In this document: one piece after another, positions 48,818 to 57,298 of the stretch | Position numbering within the stretch: position 1 is the first letter of the stretch | Layout: each line of letters begins with the position of its first letter | From: Salipiger abyssi | GTDB lineage: Bacteria; Pseudomonadota; Alphaproteobacteria; Rhodobacterales; Rhodobacteraceae | Assembly: GCF_001975705.1 (NCBI RefSeq) | Contig: NZ_CP015093.1 | Span: forward strand, 3,728,501 to 3,792,500 | Reading direction: 5' to 3' | DNA length: 64,000 bases | The notes under the pieces: model-generated | What the model was told of the DNA's origin: nothing | Database searches by the model: none | Seen by the model: only the letters and a program-made list of their open reading frames with translations | Program-made: the position numbers and the translations under genes

Positions 48818-49507
48818 ATGCCGGCGGATCAGCCCACCGTTCTGGTCGTCGAGGACGAAGCCGCGCAGCGCGAAGTGCTGCGCTACAATCTGGAAGCCGA
48901 GGGCTTTCGCGTCGCTGCCGCAGGCAATGGCGAGGAAGCCCTCATGATGATGGACGAGGAGGCGCCCGATGTCGTCGTCCTCGACTGGATGCTGCCCAAT
49001 CTCTCGGGCATCGAGGTCTGCCGCCAGATCAAGACGCGGCCCGGCACCCGCGGCGTGCCGGTCATCATGCTCTCGGCCCGGTCCGAGGAGGTGGACCGGG
49101 TGCGCGGGCTGGAGACCGGCGCCGACGATTATGTCGTGAAACCCTATTCCCTGCGCGAGCTGATGGCGCGGGTCCGCGCGCAGCTGCGCCGGGCGCGTCC
49201 GGCGGCGGCGGGGCTGCGGCTGGAATACGAGGATATCATCCTCGATGCCGAGACCCACCGCGTGACCCGCGACGGGCAGGAGCTGAAGCTCGGCCCGACC
49301 GAGTTCCGGCTGCTTTCCACCTTTATGGAAAAGCCCGGCCGGGTCTGGTCGCGCGAGCAGCTGCTCGACCGGGTCTGGGGCCGCGACATCTATGTCGACA
49401 CCCGCACGGTCGACGTGCATATCGGGCGGCTGCGCAAGGCGCTCGGCGTACATGGCGGCGGCGACCCGCTGCGCACCGTGCGCGGGGCAGGGTACGCGCT
49501 GGGGTGA
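48818..49507 (+). CDS. phoB: phosphate regulon response regulator PhoB
   Basis: The 229-residue OmpR-type regulator has a receiver domain with acidic residues ED12-13, phospho-acceptor Asp56 in VVVLDWMLPNLSG and a conserved lysine in VKPYS, then a winged-helix DNA-binding domain (GPTEFRLLSTFMEKPGRVWSREQLLDRVWGRDIYVDTRTVDVHIGRLRKAL). When phosphorylated by PhoR it would bind the Pho box upstream of pstS. Its stop codon is part of a predicted RNA structure. Confidence 0.97.
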   Translation: MPADQPTVLVVEDEAAQREVLRYNLEAEGFRVAAAGNGEEALMMMDEEAPDVVVLDWMLPNLSGIEVCRQIKTRPGTRGVPVIMLSARSEEVDRVRGLETGADDYVVKPYSLRELMARVRAQLRRARPAAAGLRLEYEDIILDAETHRVTRDGQELKLGPTEFRLLSTFMEKPGRVWSREQLLDRVWGRDIYVDTRTVDVHIGRLRKALGVHGGGDPLRTVRGAGYALG

Positions 49508-49565
49508 AATCCCGTACCGGGCCTCTGGCCCGGCAAACGCTCCGGGGGAGCGTTTGGGGATTTCA
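49505..49565 (+). other. predicted three-way RNA junction including the phoB stop codon
   Basis: TGAAATCCC (49505-49513) pairs with GGGATTTCA (49557-49565) and encloses two hairpins: CCGGGCC-TCT-GGCCCGG (49517-49533) and CAAACGCTCC-GGG-GGAGCGTTTG (49534-49556). All three stems are perfect. The TGA stop of phoB is the first three bases of the closing stem. It may be a terminator, a mRNA 3' stabiliser or a repeat element that landed at the gene end. Confidence 0.65.
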
Positions 49566-49604
49566 CGGGCGGAGCCCCGGGGACATCGGTTTCTTGCCCG
49601 GTGC

Positions 49605-49696
49605 GGTGGGCAAATTGCCCACCCTACGACACGCCCCGGACTTGATCCGGGGCCTCAGCGGGAGTGACCAGGAGGCCTCGGATCAAGTCCGGGGCG
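49605..49696. repeat. palindromic repeats in the phoB/HHH spacer
   Basis: GGTGGGCAA-A-TTGCCCACC (49605-49623) is a perfect palindrome. It is followed by a 25-bp inverted pair, 49632-49656 and 49672-49696, with one mismatch, each arm itself containing the palindrome CCCCGGACTTGATCCGGGG or its variant. A copy of the right arm recurs at 60829-60860. The genes on either side converge, so a bidirectional terminator role is plausible. Confidence 0.7.
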
Positions 49697-49699
49697 GGG

Positions 49700-50179
49700 T
49701 CATTTCCCGGATTTTTTCTTCTTTTTCCCGCCCTTGGACTTCTTGCCCTTCACGGATTTTTTCTCCGCCTTTGCCGCCTTCTTCGCGGCTCTGGCGGTGG
49801 CCTTCTTGTCCTTGCCCTTCTTCTTCGGCTTGTCGCTCTTGGCCTTTTTCTTCTTGGCCTTCTTGCCCTTGGGCTTGTCCTTCTTCCGCGTCGGCGCCAT
49901 CTCCGTCACCGCTGCGGCCTCAGGCGCGGAGGTCTGCGCGACCTCGTCCGGCACCGTCTCCTCCGCCGGCGCATCGGCTTCCGACGCCTCTTCCATCCCG
50001 CGCAGGATCTCTTCCGCCGCCGAGATCAGCATGCGCGCGCGCAGCAGCTGCACGCGGGGCAGGGAGGTCAGGCTCTCCGGCGCGGCGCTCGCCAGATCGG
50101 CGGGGCTCTCGATGCCCATCTCGCGCATCTTCATCGCCAGAACGGGGCCCACCCCCCGGATGGAGGTCAGATCGGTCAA
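49700..50179 (-). CDS. helix-hairpin-helix protein with lysine-rich tail
   Basis: TTG 50179 is chosen because AGGGAG lies 6 nt upstream; the product is about 159 residues. Residues 1-60 form an HHH domain (DLTSIRGVGPVLAMKMREMGIESPADLASAAPESLTSLPRVQLLRARMLI), a non-specific DNA-binding fold. Residues ~61-97 are acidic and alanine-rich. The last 60 residues are mostly Lys with Ala and Gly (KGKKAKKKKAKSDKPKKKG), like histone H1-type tails. This suggests a nucleoid-associated DNA-binding protein. The frame continues far upstream as an antisense artefact over rpsB and tsf. Confidence 0.75.
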   Translation of the reverse strand: MTDLTSIRGVGPVLAMKMREMGIESPADLASAAPESLTSLPRVQLLRARMLISAAEEILRGMEEASEADAPAEETVPDEVAQTSAPEAAAVTEMAPTRKKDKPKGKKAKKKKAKSDKPKKKGKDKKATARAAKKAAKAEKKSVKGKKSKGGKKKKKSGK

Positions 50180-50261
50180 TACACTCTCCCTGTTTGTGTT
50201 ATGCGTGGCGCGCAGGATGCGGTGAAACCCGCCGCGCTGTCCAGCAAAACCGCAGCAGGGG

Positions 50262-50413
50262 TTGCGCCCGGCCCGCTTTGCCCTTATAGGCGCGCCACAC
50301 GAACCCCGCAGGCGGGGTCGGGCCGTTGGGGGAGACATCCCCTTCGTGTCCACCGGTTGCCCCATCAGGGTCAAGCCCCCGCCGAGGATATGAAACCGGA
50401 AAGGATATAGGAC
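50262..50413 (+). promoter_or_regulatory. probable promoter and leader of rpsB
   Basis: TTGCGC (50262-50267), a 17-bp spacer and TATAGG (50285-50290) form a plausible sigma-70 promoter, giving a leader of about 118 nt. The leader has the hairpin ACCCCGC-AG-GCGGGGT (50303-50318). Ribosomal protein S2 represses its own mRNA through the leader in some bacteria; that is possible here but not shown. AAAGGAT precedes the ATG. Confidence 0.45.
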
Positions 50414-51181
50414 ATGGCTCTTCCCGAGTTCACCATGCGCCAGCTGCTCGAGGCAGGCGTTCACTTCGGCCACCAGACGCAGCGCTGGAACCCCCGTATG
50501 GGCGAGTTCATCTACGGTGCGCGCAACGGCATCCACATCATGGACCTGACGCAGACCGTGCCGATGCTGGACGCGGCGCTGAACGCGATCCGCGAGACCG
50601 TCGCCAAGGGTGGCCGCGTGCTCTTTGTCGGCACCAAGCGCCAGGCCGCGCAGCCGATCGCCGAAGCCGCCGAAAAATGCGCGCAGTATTACATGAACCA
50701 CCGCTGGCTGGGCGGCACGCTGACCAACTGGCAGACCGTGTCCCAGTCGATCAACCGTCTGAAATCCATCGACGAGCAGATGGAAGCCGGCGCCGAGGGC
50801 CTCACCAAGAAAGAGCGCCTGCACATGGAACGCGACCAGGCGAAGCTTCAGGCCTCGCTGGGCGGCATCCGTGACATGGGCGGCGTGCCGGACATGCTCT
50901 TTGTCATCGACGTCAAGAAAGAGCAGCTCGCCATCGCCGAAGCCAAGAAGCTGGGCATCCCGGTCGTGGCCGTGGTCGACACCAACTGCTCGCCCGACGG
51001 CATCGACTACATCATCCCCGGCAATGACGACGCCGCCCGCGCCATCGCGCTTTACTGCGATCTGGTGAGCCGCGCCGCTCTGGACGGCATGACCGGCCAG
51101 ATGGAAGCCGCCGGCGTCGATCTTGGCGCGCTGGAAGAGGCTCCCGCCGAGGAACTGCTGGCCGAAGCCAAGGACGCCTGA
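50414..51181 (+). CDS. rpsB: 30S ribosomal protein S2
   Basis: The 255-residue protein starts [35 protein letters not shown] and has the conserved [41 protein letters not shown] and [30 protein letters not shown] blocks. The C-terminus is acidic. It is followed by tsf, the common rpsB-tsf order. Confidence 0.98.
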   Translation: MALPEFTMRQLLEAGVHFGHQTQRWNPRMGEFIYGARNGIHIMDLTQTVPMLDAALNAIRETVAKGGRVLFVGTKRQAAQPIAEAAEKCAQYYMNHRWLGGTLTNWQTVSQSINRLKSIDEQMEAGAEGLTKKERLHMERDQAKLQASLGGIRDMGGVPDMLFVIDVKKEQLAIAEAKKLGIPVVAVVDTNCSPDGIDYIIPGNDDAARAIALYCDLVSRAALDGMTGQMEAAGVDLGALEEAPAEELLAEAKDA

Positions 51182-51277
51182 GGCACGCTGTCGCGAAAGC
51201 GTCACGCAGACATGACATGAGCGGTCTGGCCCGGGGCAGGGCCGGCCGCAAACACCATTCGAGAGGAGAGCCGAGAG

Positions 51278-52153
51278 ATGGCGATCACTGCTGCACAGGT
51301 GAAAGAACTGCGCGAGATGACCGGCGCGGGCATGATGGATGCCAAGAAGGCGCTGACCGAGACCGACGGCGACATGGACGCCGCCGTTGACTGGCTGCGC
51401 ACCAAGGGCCTGGCCAAGGCCGCCAAGAAATCCGGCCGTACCGCCGCCGAGGGCCTCGTGGCCGTCGAGGTGAACGGCGGCACCGGCGTTGCCGTCGAGG
51501 TGAACGCCGAGACCGACTTCGTCGCCAAGAACGCCGAGTTCCAGGAAATGGTCGGCGGCATCGCCAAGACCGCGACCGGTGTCGACAGCGTCGAGGCACT
51601 GGCCGAGGCCGATCTGGGCGGCAAGAAGGTTTCCGAAGTCCTGACCGACAAGATCGCCAAGATCGGCGAGAACATGACCCTGCGCCGCATGGCCAAGGTC
51701 GAGGGCGACGTCGTGGCGAGCTATGTCCACAACGCTGCCGCGCCGGGCATGGGCCAGATCGGCGTTCTGGTCGCGCTGAAAGGCGGCGACGAGGCGTTCG
51801 GCAAGCAGGTCGCGATGCACATCGCCGCCGCCAACCCGGCCTCGCTGTCCGAAGCCGATCTCGACCCGGAAGTGGTCGAGAAAGAGCGTCAGGTGCAGAT
51901 CGACATCGCCAAGGAATCCGGCAAGCCGGACGCCGTGATCGAAAAGATGATCGTCGGCCGCATGAAGAAATTCCTCGCCGAGGTGACGCTGCTGGGTCAG
52001 CAATTCGTCATCAACCCCGACCTGACCGTCGAGAAGGCCGCCGAAGAAGCCGGCGCGACCATCGTGGGCTTTGTCCGCATGCAGGTCGGCGAAGGCATCG
52101 AGAAGAAAGAAGAGGATTTCGCCGCCGAGGTGGCCAAGGCCGCTCAGGGCTGA
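51278..52153 (+). CDS. tsf: elongation factor Ts
   Basis: EF-Ts exchanges GDP on EF-Tu. The 291-residue protein has the UBA-like N-terminus [39 protein letters not shown], the core [17 protein letters not shown] and the TDFVAKN contact motif, and a C-terminal [23 protein letters not shown]. It starts 96 bp after rpsB and is followed by a strong terminator. Confidence 0.98.
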   Translation: MAITAAQVKELREMTGAGMMDAKKALTETDGDMDAAVDWLRTKGLAKAAKKSGRTAAEGLVAVEVNGGTGVAVEVNAETDFVAKNAEFQEMVGGIAKTATGVDSVEALAEADLGGKKVSEVLTDKIAKIGENMTLRRMAKVEGDVVASYVHNAAAPGMGQIGVLVALKGGDEAFGKQVAMHIAAANPASLSEADLDPEVVEKERQVQIDIAKESGKPDAVIEKMIVGRMKKFLAEVTLLGQQFVINPDLTVEKAAEEAGATIVGFVRMQVGEGIEKKEEDFAAEVAKAAQG

Positions 52154-52180
52154 TCGCTCTTTTCCATCTTCTGAAATGCG

Positions 52181-52211
52181 ACGGAGCCGCCCCTCGGGGC
52201 GGCTCCGTTTC
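52181..52211 (+). terminator. rho-independent terminator after tsf
   Basis: ACGGAGCCGCCC (52181-52192) pairs perfectly with GGGCGGCTCCGT (52197-52208) around CTCG and runs into TTTCC. It ends the rpsB-tsf transcript 27 bp after the stop. Confidence 0.9.
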
Positions 52212-52632
52212 CTTTCCTGAACCCCAACCGAATGTTGGGGATGAGGCCGGGATCCAGGGCAGGGGATACCGAACCGGCCCGCGCGAAAATTGCACGGGTC
52301 CGGCCCGGCTCCGGCTTGCACCGGGAGCGGCCCAGAGCCCCCGAAAATCGCGGAGGATACGCCCCTCATGTTCCAATGGCCAAAGCCACCACTCACGGAA
52401 CGCCGTAACACTGACAATTTACGTGAGGTCATGAAAGTGGGGTATACCCGACCCGCTATTTTTTCATGATCAACCGCGTCTGACAGGGCACAATTTCAGC
52501 TTTTCGAAATCGAAAAAGAAGAAATTCCAAAATCCACCACCGCTATCGCCGAAAAACGCGGCATTCGCGCGCAAGACAGGCGACTCGACTGGACGGTTCA
52601 GATTTCGGGTGTGTCGCGGCGCGACGGCAGGC
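52212..52632. other. convergent spacer without a recognised gene
   Basis: About 420 bases lie between the tsf terminator and the 3' end of the luxR gene. The part from about 52430 to 52570 is rich in A and T (AAAAAGAAGAAATTCC near 52513). I see no gene or repeat with confidence. Terminator-like structure for luxR is not evident. Confidence 0.4.
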
Positions 52633-53400
52633 TCAGATGTCGATGACGAACATCTGGTTCTGGAACGCCGCCTTGGCCACCGCCTGCGCCGTGGTCTCGA
52701 CATTCAGCGCCTCGCGCGCCAGCCGCAGGTGTTTCTCGATGGTGGCCTGGGTCAGCCCCATGATCGCGGCGATGTCCTGCATGGTCTTGCCGTCGCCAAC
52801 CCATTCCAGCGCCTCGCGCTGGCGCTTGGTCAGCGTCTGGTTCGGCGGCACATAGGGCAGGGTGAGGATCTTGAGATGCAGGAGGTTGTTCATCAGCACG
52901 ATATCGGCGCCGTGCTCTTCCCACATCGCATCGACCGCCTCCTGGCTCATTCCGGGCTTTGCCGTCAGCGCGATGGCGCCCTTGGCGCGGCTCGACACCG
53001 ACCGGAAACTGATCGAATAACCGGCGCAGACCCCCTTGCCGAGATTGAACTCGATCACCCGGCGCTCGGCCTCGGTGAGATTGCCCTGCGCCATCATCTC
53101 GCCGAGCACCCGCCAGGAACAGGCGCCTTCGTGCTCCAGCGCCCAGCGGACCATGGGCGCGTGATGATAGAGGCCTTCGCCGACGAAGACATCGGTATAG
53201 TCGGCGCTGTGATTGGTCAGCAGCACGAAGTCGTTGGGATCGCCCAGGGAATTCGGCGTGCGGTAGCGCGTGAACCCATAGAGCAGCCGGTCGAACCCGT
53301 AGCCCGCCATGCGCTCGGCGTGCATGGCCCAGAGCTCTTCGACAATGGCGGCATTGGTCATCTCTGTGAGATAGGCCCGAATATCCCGCGAAACGGTCAT
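52633..53400 (-). CDS. LuxR-family transcriptional regulator with autoinducer-binding domain (LuxR solo)
   Basis: From ATG 53400 the product is 255 residues. Residues ~10-165 form an autoinducer-binding-type domain and ~190-255 a GerE/LuxR HTH ([43 protein letters not shown]). Aligning by the invariant spacing of TraR/LuxR, the ligand-pocket positions are Tyr68 (for Trp57), Phe72 (Tyr61), Ala81 (Asp70), Pro82 (Pro71) and Trp96 (Trp85). The aspartate that holds the lactone amide is thus missing. No luxI is in the window. The start overlaps the aroQ stop by 4 bp, so it is translated with aroQ. Confidence 0.88.
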   Translation of the reverse strand: MTVSRDIRAYLTEMTNAAIVEELWAMHAERMAGYGFDRLLYGFTRYRTPNSLGDPNDFVLLTNHSADYTDVFVGEGLYHHAPMVRWALEHEGACSWRVLGEMMAQGNLTEAERRVIEFNLGKGVCAGYSISFRSVSSRAKGAIALTAKPGMSQEAVDAMWEEHGADIVLMNNLLHLKILTLPYVPPNQTLTKRQREALEWVGDGKTMQDIAAIMGLTQATIEKHLRLAREALNVETTAQAVAKAAFQNQMFVIDI

Positions 53401-53840
53401 GACCGGCCCTCCAGATGGCTCTGGAGCGCGTCCATGGCCAGCGTGTAGCCGCGCGCGCCGAAGCCGCAGATCACACCCACCGCGACCCGGGCGATATAGC
53501 TCACATGACGGAACTCCTCGCGGGCATGCACATTCGACAGGTGCAGCTCGATGGCGGGGATCTCGGCAGAGCTGATCGCGTCCATCAGCGCGACAGAGGT
53601 GTGGGTATAGGCGCCGGCGTTGAGGATGAGCCCGTCGAGCCGCCCGCGCGCGCCGTGGATCGCGTCGATCAGCGCGCCTTCGTGGTTGCTCTGCTCGAAC
53701 TCGACGCTGACGCCGATGCGCTCGCCATGAGCGCGGCACATGGTCTCGATATCGGCGAGCGTGGTGCGACCGTAGACCTCGGGCTGACGGGTTCCCAGAA
53801 GGTTGAGGTTCGGACCGTTCAGGATCAGGAAGCCGGGCAT
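53397..53840 (-). CDS. aroQ: 3-dehydroquinate dehydratase, type II
   Basis: AroQ dehydrates 3-dehydroquinate in the shikimate pathway. The 147-residue size fits the dodecameric type II enzyme. Motifs: [23 protein letters not shown] (catalytic Tyr in the flexible loop), [32 protein letters not shown] and [19 protein letters not shown] (catalytic His). It overlaps the luxR start by 4 bp. Confidence 0.97.
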   Translation of the reverse strand: MPGFLILNGPNLNLLGTRQPEVYGRTTLADIETMCRAHGERIGVSVEFEQSNHEGALIDAIHGARGRLDGLILNAGAYTHTSVALMDAISSAEIPAIELHLSNVHAREEFRHVSYIARVAVGVICGFGARGYTLAMDALQSHLEGRS

Positions 53841-53912
53841 GTGAAATCCTCCGAAACAATGGCATCACTTACCGCCGGAACGGGCTGTTTGTCCAGAAAC
53901 GAACGCGGGTTT

Positions 53913-54482
53913 TCACCGATGCCGCCGCCGCAGCAGCCGCCATGAGAGCCAGGCGACCGCCAGACAGGCGAAGAGCCATGTGAGAGTGCCCGCCATGTCG
54001 GAGATCTGCGGCACGAAGGGCGCAAAGCCAGCGCCGAGCGTCATATAGGACGAGACCCAGACGATCTCGCCGGCCAGATCCCAGAGCAGGAAGCGCCGCC
54101 AGCGCATCCCGGCGGCACCGGCGATGAGGTTCATCGGCGGACCCAGCGGTGCCAGAAGCCAGCGGCTGAGAAACACCGCCACGGCGCCGCGCCGGTGCAG
54201 CAGGGTCTGAGCCTGAACCAGCGCCGCGCTGCGCCGGTCGAGCACGCGGCCACGGGCGCCGCGACCCAGCGCATAGCCGAGATTGTCGCTGAGAAACGCA
54301 GCGCAAAGCGCCGTGACGGCGGTGGGCAGCAGCGGCAGGTCTCCGGCGGCCACCAGCGTGCCCGCGACCAGCAGCATCAGCGAGGCCGGCATCATCGGCA
54401 CGCCGAGCGCGCCGAGCCCGATCACCAGCGCCAGCACCGGCAGGCCCAGCGACGGCAAGGCGGCGAGCAGCGTCTCGCTCAT
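53913..54482 (-). CDS. DedA/VTT-domain membrane protein
   Basis: The 189-residue protein has about five hydrophobic segments and the DedA-type features FLSDNLGYALGRGARGRVLD (an F/Y-GxxxGR-like motif) and VFLSRWLLAPLGPPMNLIAGAAGMRWRRFLLWDLAGEIVW (R...P...GxxxM.. motif). DedA proteins are inner-membrane and some move lipids such as undecaprenyl phosphate or PE across the bilayer. The stop of the small gene upstream overlaps its start by 4 bp. Confidence 0.85.
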   Translation of the reverse strand: MSETLLAALPSLGLPVLALVIGLGALGVPMMPASLMLLVAGTLVAAGDLPLLPTAVTALCAAFLSDNLGYALGRGARGRVLDRRSAALVQAQTLLHRRGAVAVFLSRWLLAPLGPPMNLIAGAAGMRWRRFLLWDLAGEIVWVSSYMTLGAGFAPFVPQISDMAGTLTWLFACLAVAWLSWRLLRRRHR

Positions 54483-54805
54483 TGCACGCGCTCCAGCGCG
54501 GAGTCGATCTCGGCAAGAAAGCTCTCGACGCTCTGGTCACGCATCGCGGCGATCTCGGCGAGGCTGCGATGTTCGGCGCCGGAGCCGGGCGCGATGCCCA
54601 GCAGCGGCCCGAGGCTGCGCGGCGGCAGACGGTGCGAGCGTTCCACATAGCCCAGGGTCATCCAGCCCTCGGGCGCTTGCTCGTGATGCTGCGGATCGGC
54701 CCAGTAGAGCGCGCGCCGCACGGCCTTTGTCGTGAAGAAGCCGGCGCCAAGCAGCGCCAGCACGAGAACGGTAAGAAGCAGTTTGCGCGGGATCCGGCGG
54801 GGCAT
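54479..54805 (-). CDS. small membrane-anchored protein of unknown function
   Basis: From ATG 54805 the product is 108 residues. A basic N-terminus and one hydrophobic helix (LLLTVLVLALLGAGFFTT, about residues 8-25) are followed by a soluble region (WADPQHHEQAPEGWMTLGYVERSHRLPPRSLGPLLGI). The soluble part has a pattern often seen in small HTH-like periplasmic or cytoplasmic modules, but I cannot name it. It overlaps the DedA-type gene, so the pair probably works together at the membrane. Confidence 0.65.
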   Translation of the reverse strand: MPRRIPRKLLLTVLVLALLGAGFFTTKAVRRALYWADPQHHEQAPEGWMTLGYVERSHRLPPRSLGPLLGIAPGSGAEHRSLAEIAAMRDQSVESFLAEIDSALERVQ

Positions 54806-55410
54806 GGGCAAAGGGTGCCCGGAAAAACACAGCGGGTCAAAGGCTTGCCAGCATATTTAAAGCGCTTGCGGCATCTCTTTTATTTACATAATACTGATTA
54901 TAAGATAAATATGCGCCAGTTGGGCACGTTCTAAATTCGGTTGCGACAAATCCCCTGTCTTGCCGGCGCGCATGAGATCAAAGCGGGTTCGCGCATGATC
55001 ATGCATCCTCGGCGAGACCGCAACTTTCCGACACCGGGACGCAACTCCGCATCGCAGCGGCCACAACACCAATCCGCAGCCAGATCTCTGCGCGAAGGCC
55101 AGCGCCGCGCGGTGTCTGTGACGCGCGGAGGCCCCCTCTACGGACACGCGGACAGATAAACACGCAATCGCAGGCGGTTGCGATGCATAGCTTATTCAGC
55201 GCATGCGCCGCCGCGACACCGTTTTCACAGATCTCGCATTCCGCATTCCGCGTTACGATTCTCCGAAGACCTCCTGAATTCACAGGGAAATATGTTCGGA
55301 TCATCCTCCCTCACGCGCCAATGCGCTTGATTCCCGGCGATTGTCTGGCGGGCGCAACGGAATGCGCGCCGGGCCTTGCCCGATCTGCACCGCTCGGTCA
55401 CAAATCCGGC
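54806..55410. other. divergent region upstream of psuK, no recognised gene
   Basis: These 605 bases separate the small membrane protein gene from psuK. A short block at about 54855-54925 is very A/T rich (ATTTACATAATACTGATTATAA) and probably holds promoters. GCATGATCATGC (54993-55004) is a perfect palindrome. Open frames in the second half show no family features. Confidence 0.4.
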
Positions 55411-56304
55411 ATGAACGAAACACCGGATATTCTCTGCATCGGCTCCGTGCTCTGGGACGTCATCGGCCGCTCGAACGGTCACATGCGCCAGGGCTCCGAC
55501 ATGCCCGGGCGCATCACCCGTCTGCCCGGCGGCGTGGCGCTGAACATCGCGATGACCTTTGCGCGCTTCGGCCTGAAACCGGGGCTGCTCAGTGCCGTCG
55601 GACAGGATCCCGAGGGCGACGAGCTGATGGAGGCCTGCGCGCAGCTCGGGTGCGACACGCGCCATCTCTACCGCTCCGAGGATCTGCCAACCGACCGCTA
55701 CATGGCCGTCGAGGGCGCCAACGGGCTGATCGCGGCGATTGCCGATGCGCATTCGCTGGAACGTGCCGGGTCGCGCATTCTGCGCCCGCTCTCCGACGGC
55801 ACGCTGGGCAGCGCGGAAACACCCTACCCCGGCCCGGTCGCGCTCGACGGCAACCTGACCGAAACGCTGCTCGACGAGATTGCCCGTGACCCGTGTTTCG
55901 CCGCCGCCGATCTGCGCATCGCGCCGGCGAGCCCGGGCAAGGCCGAGCGGCTGCTGCCGTTCCTGCGGGCGCATCGCGGCGTGCTCTATGTCAATCTCGA
56001 AGAGGCCGGGATCCTCTGTCAGGCGCCGTTCGACAGCGCGCCGCAGGCGGCGGCCAAGCTGGTCGAGCGTGGTGCCGCGCGCGCAGTGGTGACCAATGGC
56101 GGCGAAGCGGCCTGCGACGCCAGCGCCGAGGGGCTGATCGCCGAACGCCCGCCCGAGGTGCTGGTGACCCGCGTGACCGGTGCCGGAGACACTTTCATGG
56201 CGGCGCATATCGTGGCAGAGCTGCGCGGCGCGGGCCGCGCCGAGGCGCTGAGCCTCGCGCTCGACGCCGCAGCCGCTTACGTATCCGGAGATATCGCCTC
56301 ATGA
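55411..56304 (+). CDS. psuK: pseudouridine kinase (PfkB family)
   Basis: The 297-residue ribokinase-family protein has the N-terminal ILCIGSVLWDVIGRSNG and GRITRLPGGVALNIAMTFARFGLKPGLLSAVGQDPEGDEL sugar-binding motifs and the C-terminal PfkB signature VTGAGDTFMAAHIVAEL with the catalytic Asp. Identification as PsuK rests on the adjacent psuG, whose start overlaps its stop by 4 bp. It would phosphorylate pseudouridine from RNA turnover to pseudouridine 5'-phosphate. A longer in-frame start at 55183 has no support. Confidence 0.92.
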   Translation: MNETPDILCIGSVLWDVIGRSNGHMRQGSDMPGRITRLPGGVALNIAMTFARFGLKPGLLSAVGQDPEGDELMEACAQLGCDTRHLYRSEDLPTDRYMAVEGANGLIAAIADAHSLERAGSRILRPLSDGTLGSAETPYPGPVALDGNLTETLLDEIARDPCFAAADLRIAPASPGKAERLLPFLRAHRGVLYVNLEEAGILCQAPFDSAPQAAAKLVERGAARAVVTNGGEAACDASAEGLIAERPPEVLVTRVTGAGDTFMAAHIVAELRGAGRAEALSLALDAAAAYVSGDIAS

Positions 56305-57218
56305 GCCTCTTCACCCTCTCCGCCCCGGTCGCCGATGCGCTGGCCAACGGCACGCCCGTCGTGGCGCTGGAATCGACCATCATCACCCATGGCATGCCCT
56401 GGCCGCAGAATCTCGAAATGGCGCGCCGGGTCGAGGACACGGTGCGCGCCGAGGGCGCCGTGCCGGCGACCATCGCGGTGCTCGACGGCAGGCTCTGCGT
56501 CGGGCTCGACGATGCGCAGCTCGAAGCGCTGGCGCAGGCGCGCAACGTCGCCAAGCTCAGCCGCGCCGATCTGGCGGTCTGCATGGCCGAGGGCGGCACC
56601 GGCGCCACCACCGTGGCCGCCACGATGATCGCCGCCGCCCGCGCCGGCATCGCCACCTTTGCCACCGGCGGCATCGGCGGCGTGCATCGCGGCGCCGAGA
56701 GCAATTTCGACATCTCCGCCGACCTTCAGGAACTGGCGCAGACGCCGGTCACCGTGGTCTGCGCCGGCGCCAAAGCGATCCTCGATCTGCCAAAGACGCT
56801 GGAAGTGCTGGAAACGCTCGGCGTGCCGGTCATCGCCTATGGGCAGGACCAGTTGCCGGCCTTCTGGTCGCGCGACGCGGGCCTTCGCGCACCGCTGCGC
56901 ATGGACACGCCCGGCCAGATCGCCCGCGCCCAGGCGATGCGCGTGGCGCTGGATCTGCCCGGCGGCCAGCTCGTCGCCAACCCGATCCCGGCAGAGGCCG
57001 AGATCCCCCGCGAGGTTCTGGCGCCGGTGGTGGCGCGCGCGACGGCGGATGCAGAGAGCCACGGCATCCGCGGCAAGCAGCTCACGCCCTATCTGTTGCA
57101 GCGGATCTTCGAGTTGACCGAGGGCCGGTCGCTCGACGCCAATATCGCGCTGGTGCTGAACAATGCGCGGCTCGGGGCCCGGATCGCGACGGAAATGAGC
57201 GCCCTGCCCGGCAATTGA
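56301..57218 (+). CDS. psuG: pseudouridine-5'-phosphate glycosidase
   Basis: PsuG splits the C-C glycosidic bond of pseudouridine 5'-phosphate to uracil and ribose 5-phosphate. The 305-residue protein has the family segments PVVALESTIITHGMPWPQNLEMA, GATTVAATMIAAARAGIATFATGGIGGVHRGAESNFDISADLQEL, VCAGAKAILDLPKTLE and GKQLTPYLLQRIFELTEGRSL. The conserved catalytic Lys and Glu lie in these blocks. It is coupled to psuK by a 4-bp overlap. Confidence 0.97.
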   Translation: MSLFTLSAPVADALANGTPVVALESTIITHGMPWPQNLEMARRVEDTVRAEGAVPATIAVLDGRLCVGLDDAQLEALAQARNVAKLSRADLAVCMAEGGTGATTVAATMIAAARAGIATFATGGIGGVHRGAESNFDISADLQELAQTPVTVVCAGAKAILDLPKTLEVLETLGVPVIAYGQDQLPAFWSRDAGLRAPLRMDTPGQIARAQAMRVALDLPGGQLVANPIPAEAEIPREVLAPVVARATADAESHGIRGKQLTPYLLQRIFELTEGRSLDANIALVLNNARLGARIATEMSALPGN

Positions 57219-57298
57219 GCTTGCGGCGGCGCAGCGCCATTGTAGACATGTCCGGGAATGCCTAGGTTTACAGGCAGTCAACGCGCTCCGGGATCCAG

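Noticed and set aside
50180..52432. N-terminal extension of the HHH protein over rpsB and tsf
   Set aside because: The extension is antisense to two essential genes; a TTG with a good Shine-Dalgarno at 50179 explains the true start.
52633..53840. A full quorum-sensing locus
   Set aside because: Only a LuxR-type regulator is present; no luxI-like synthase lies in the window.
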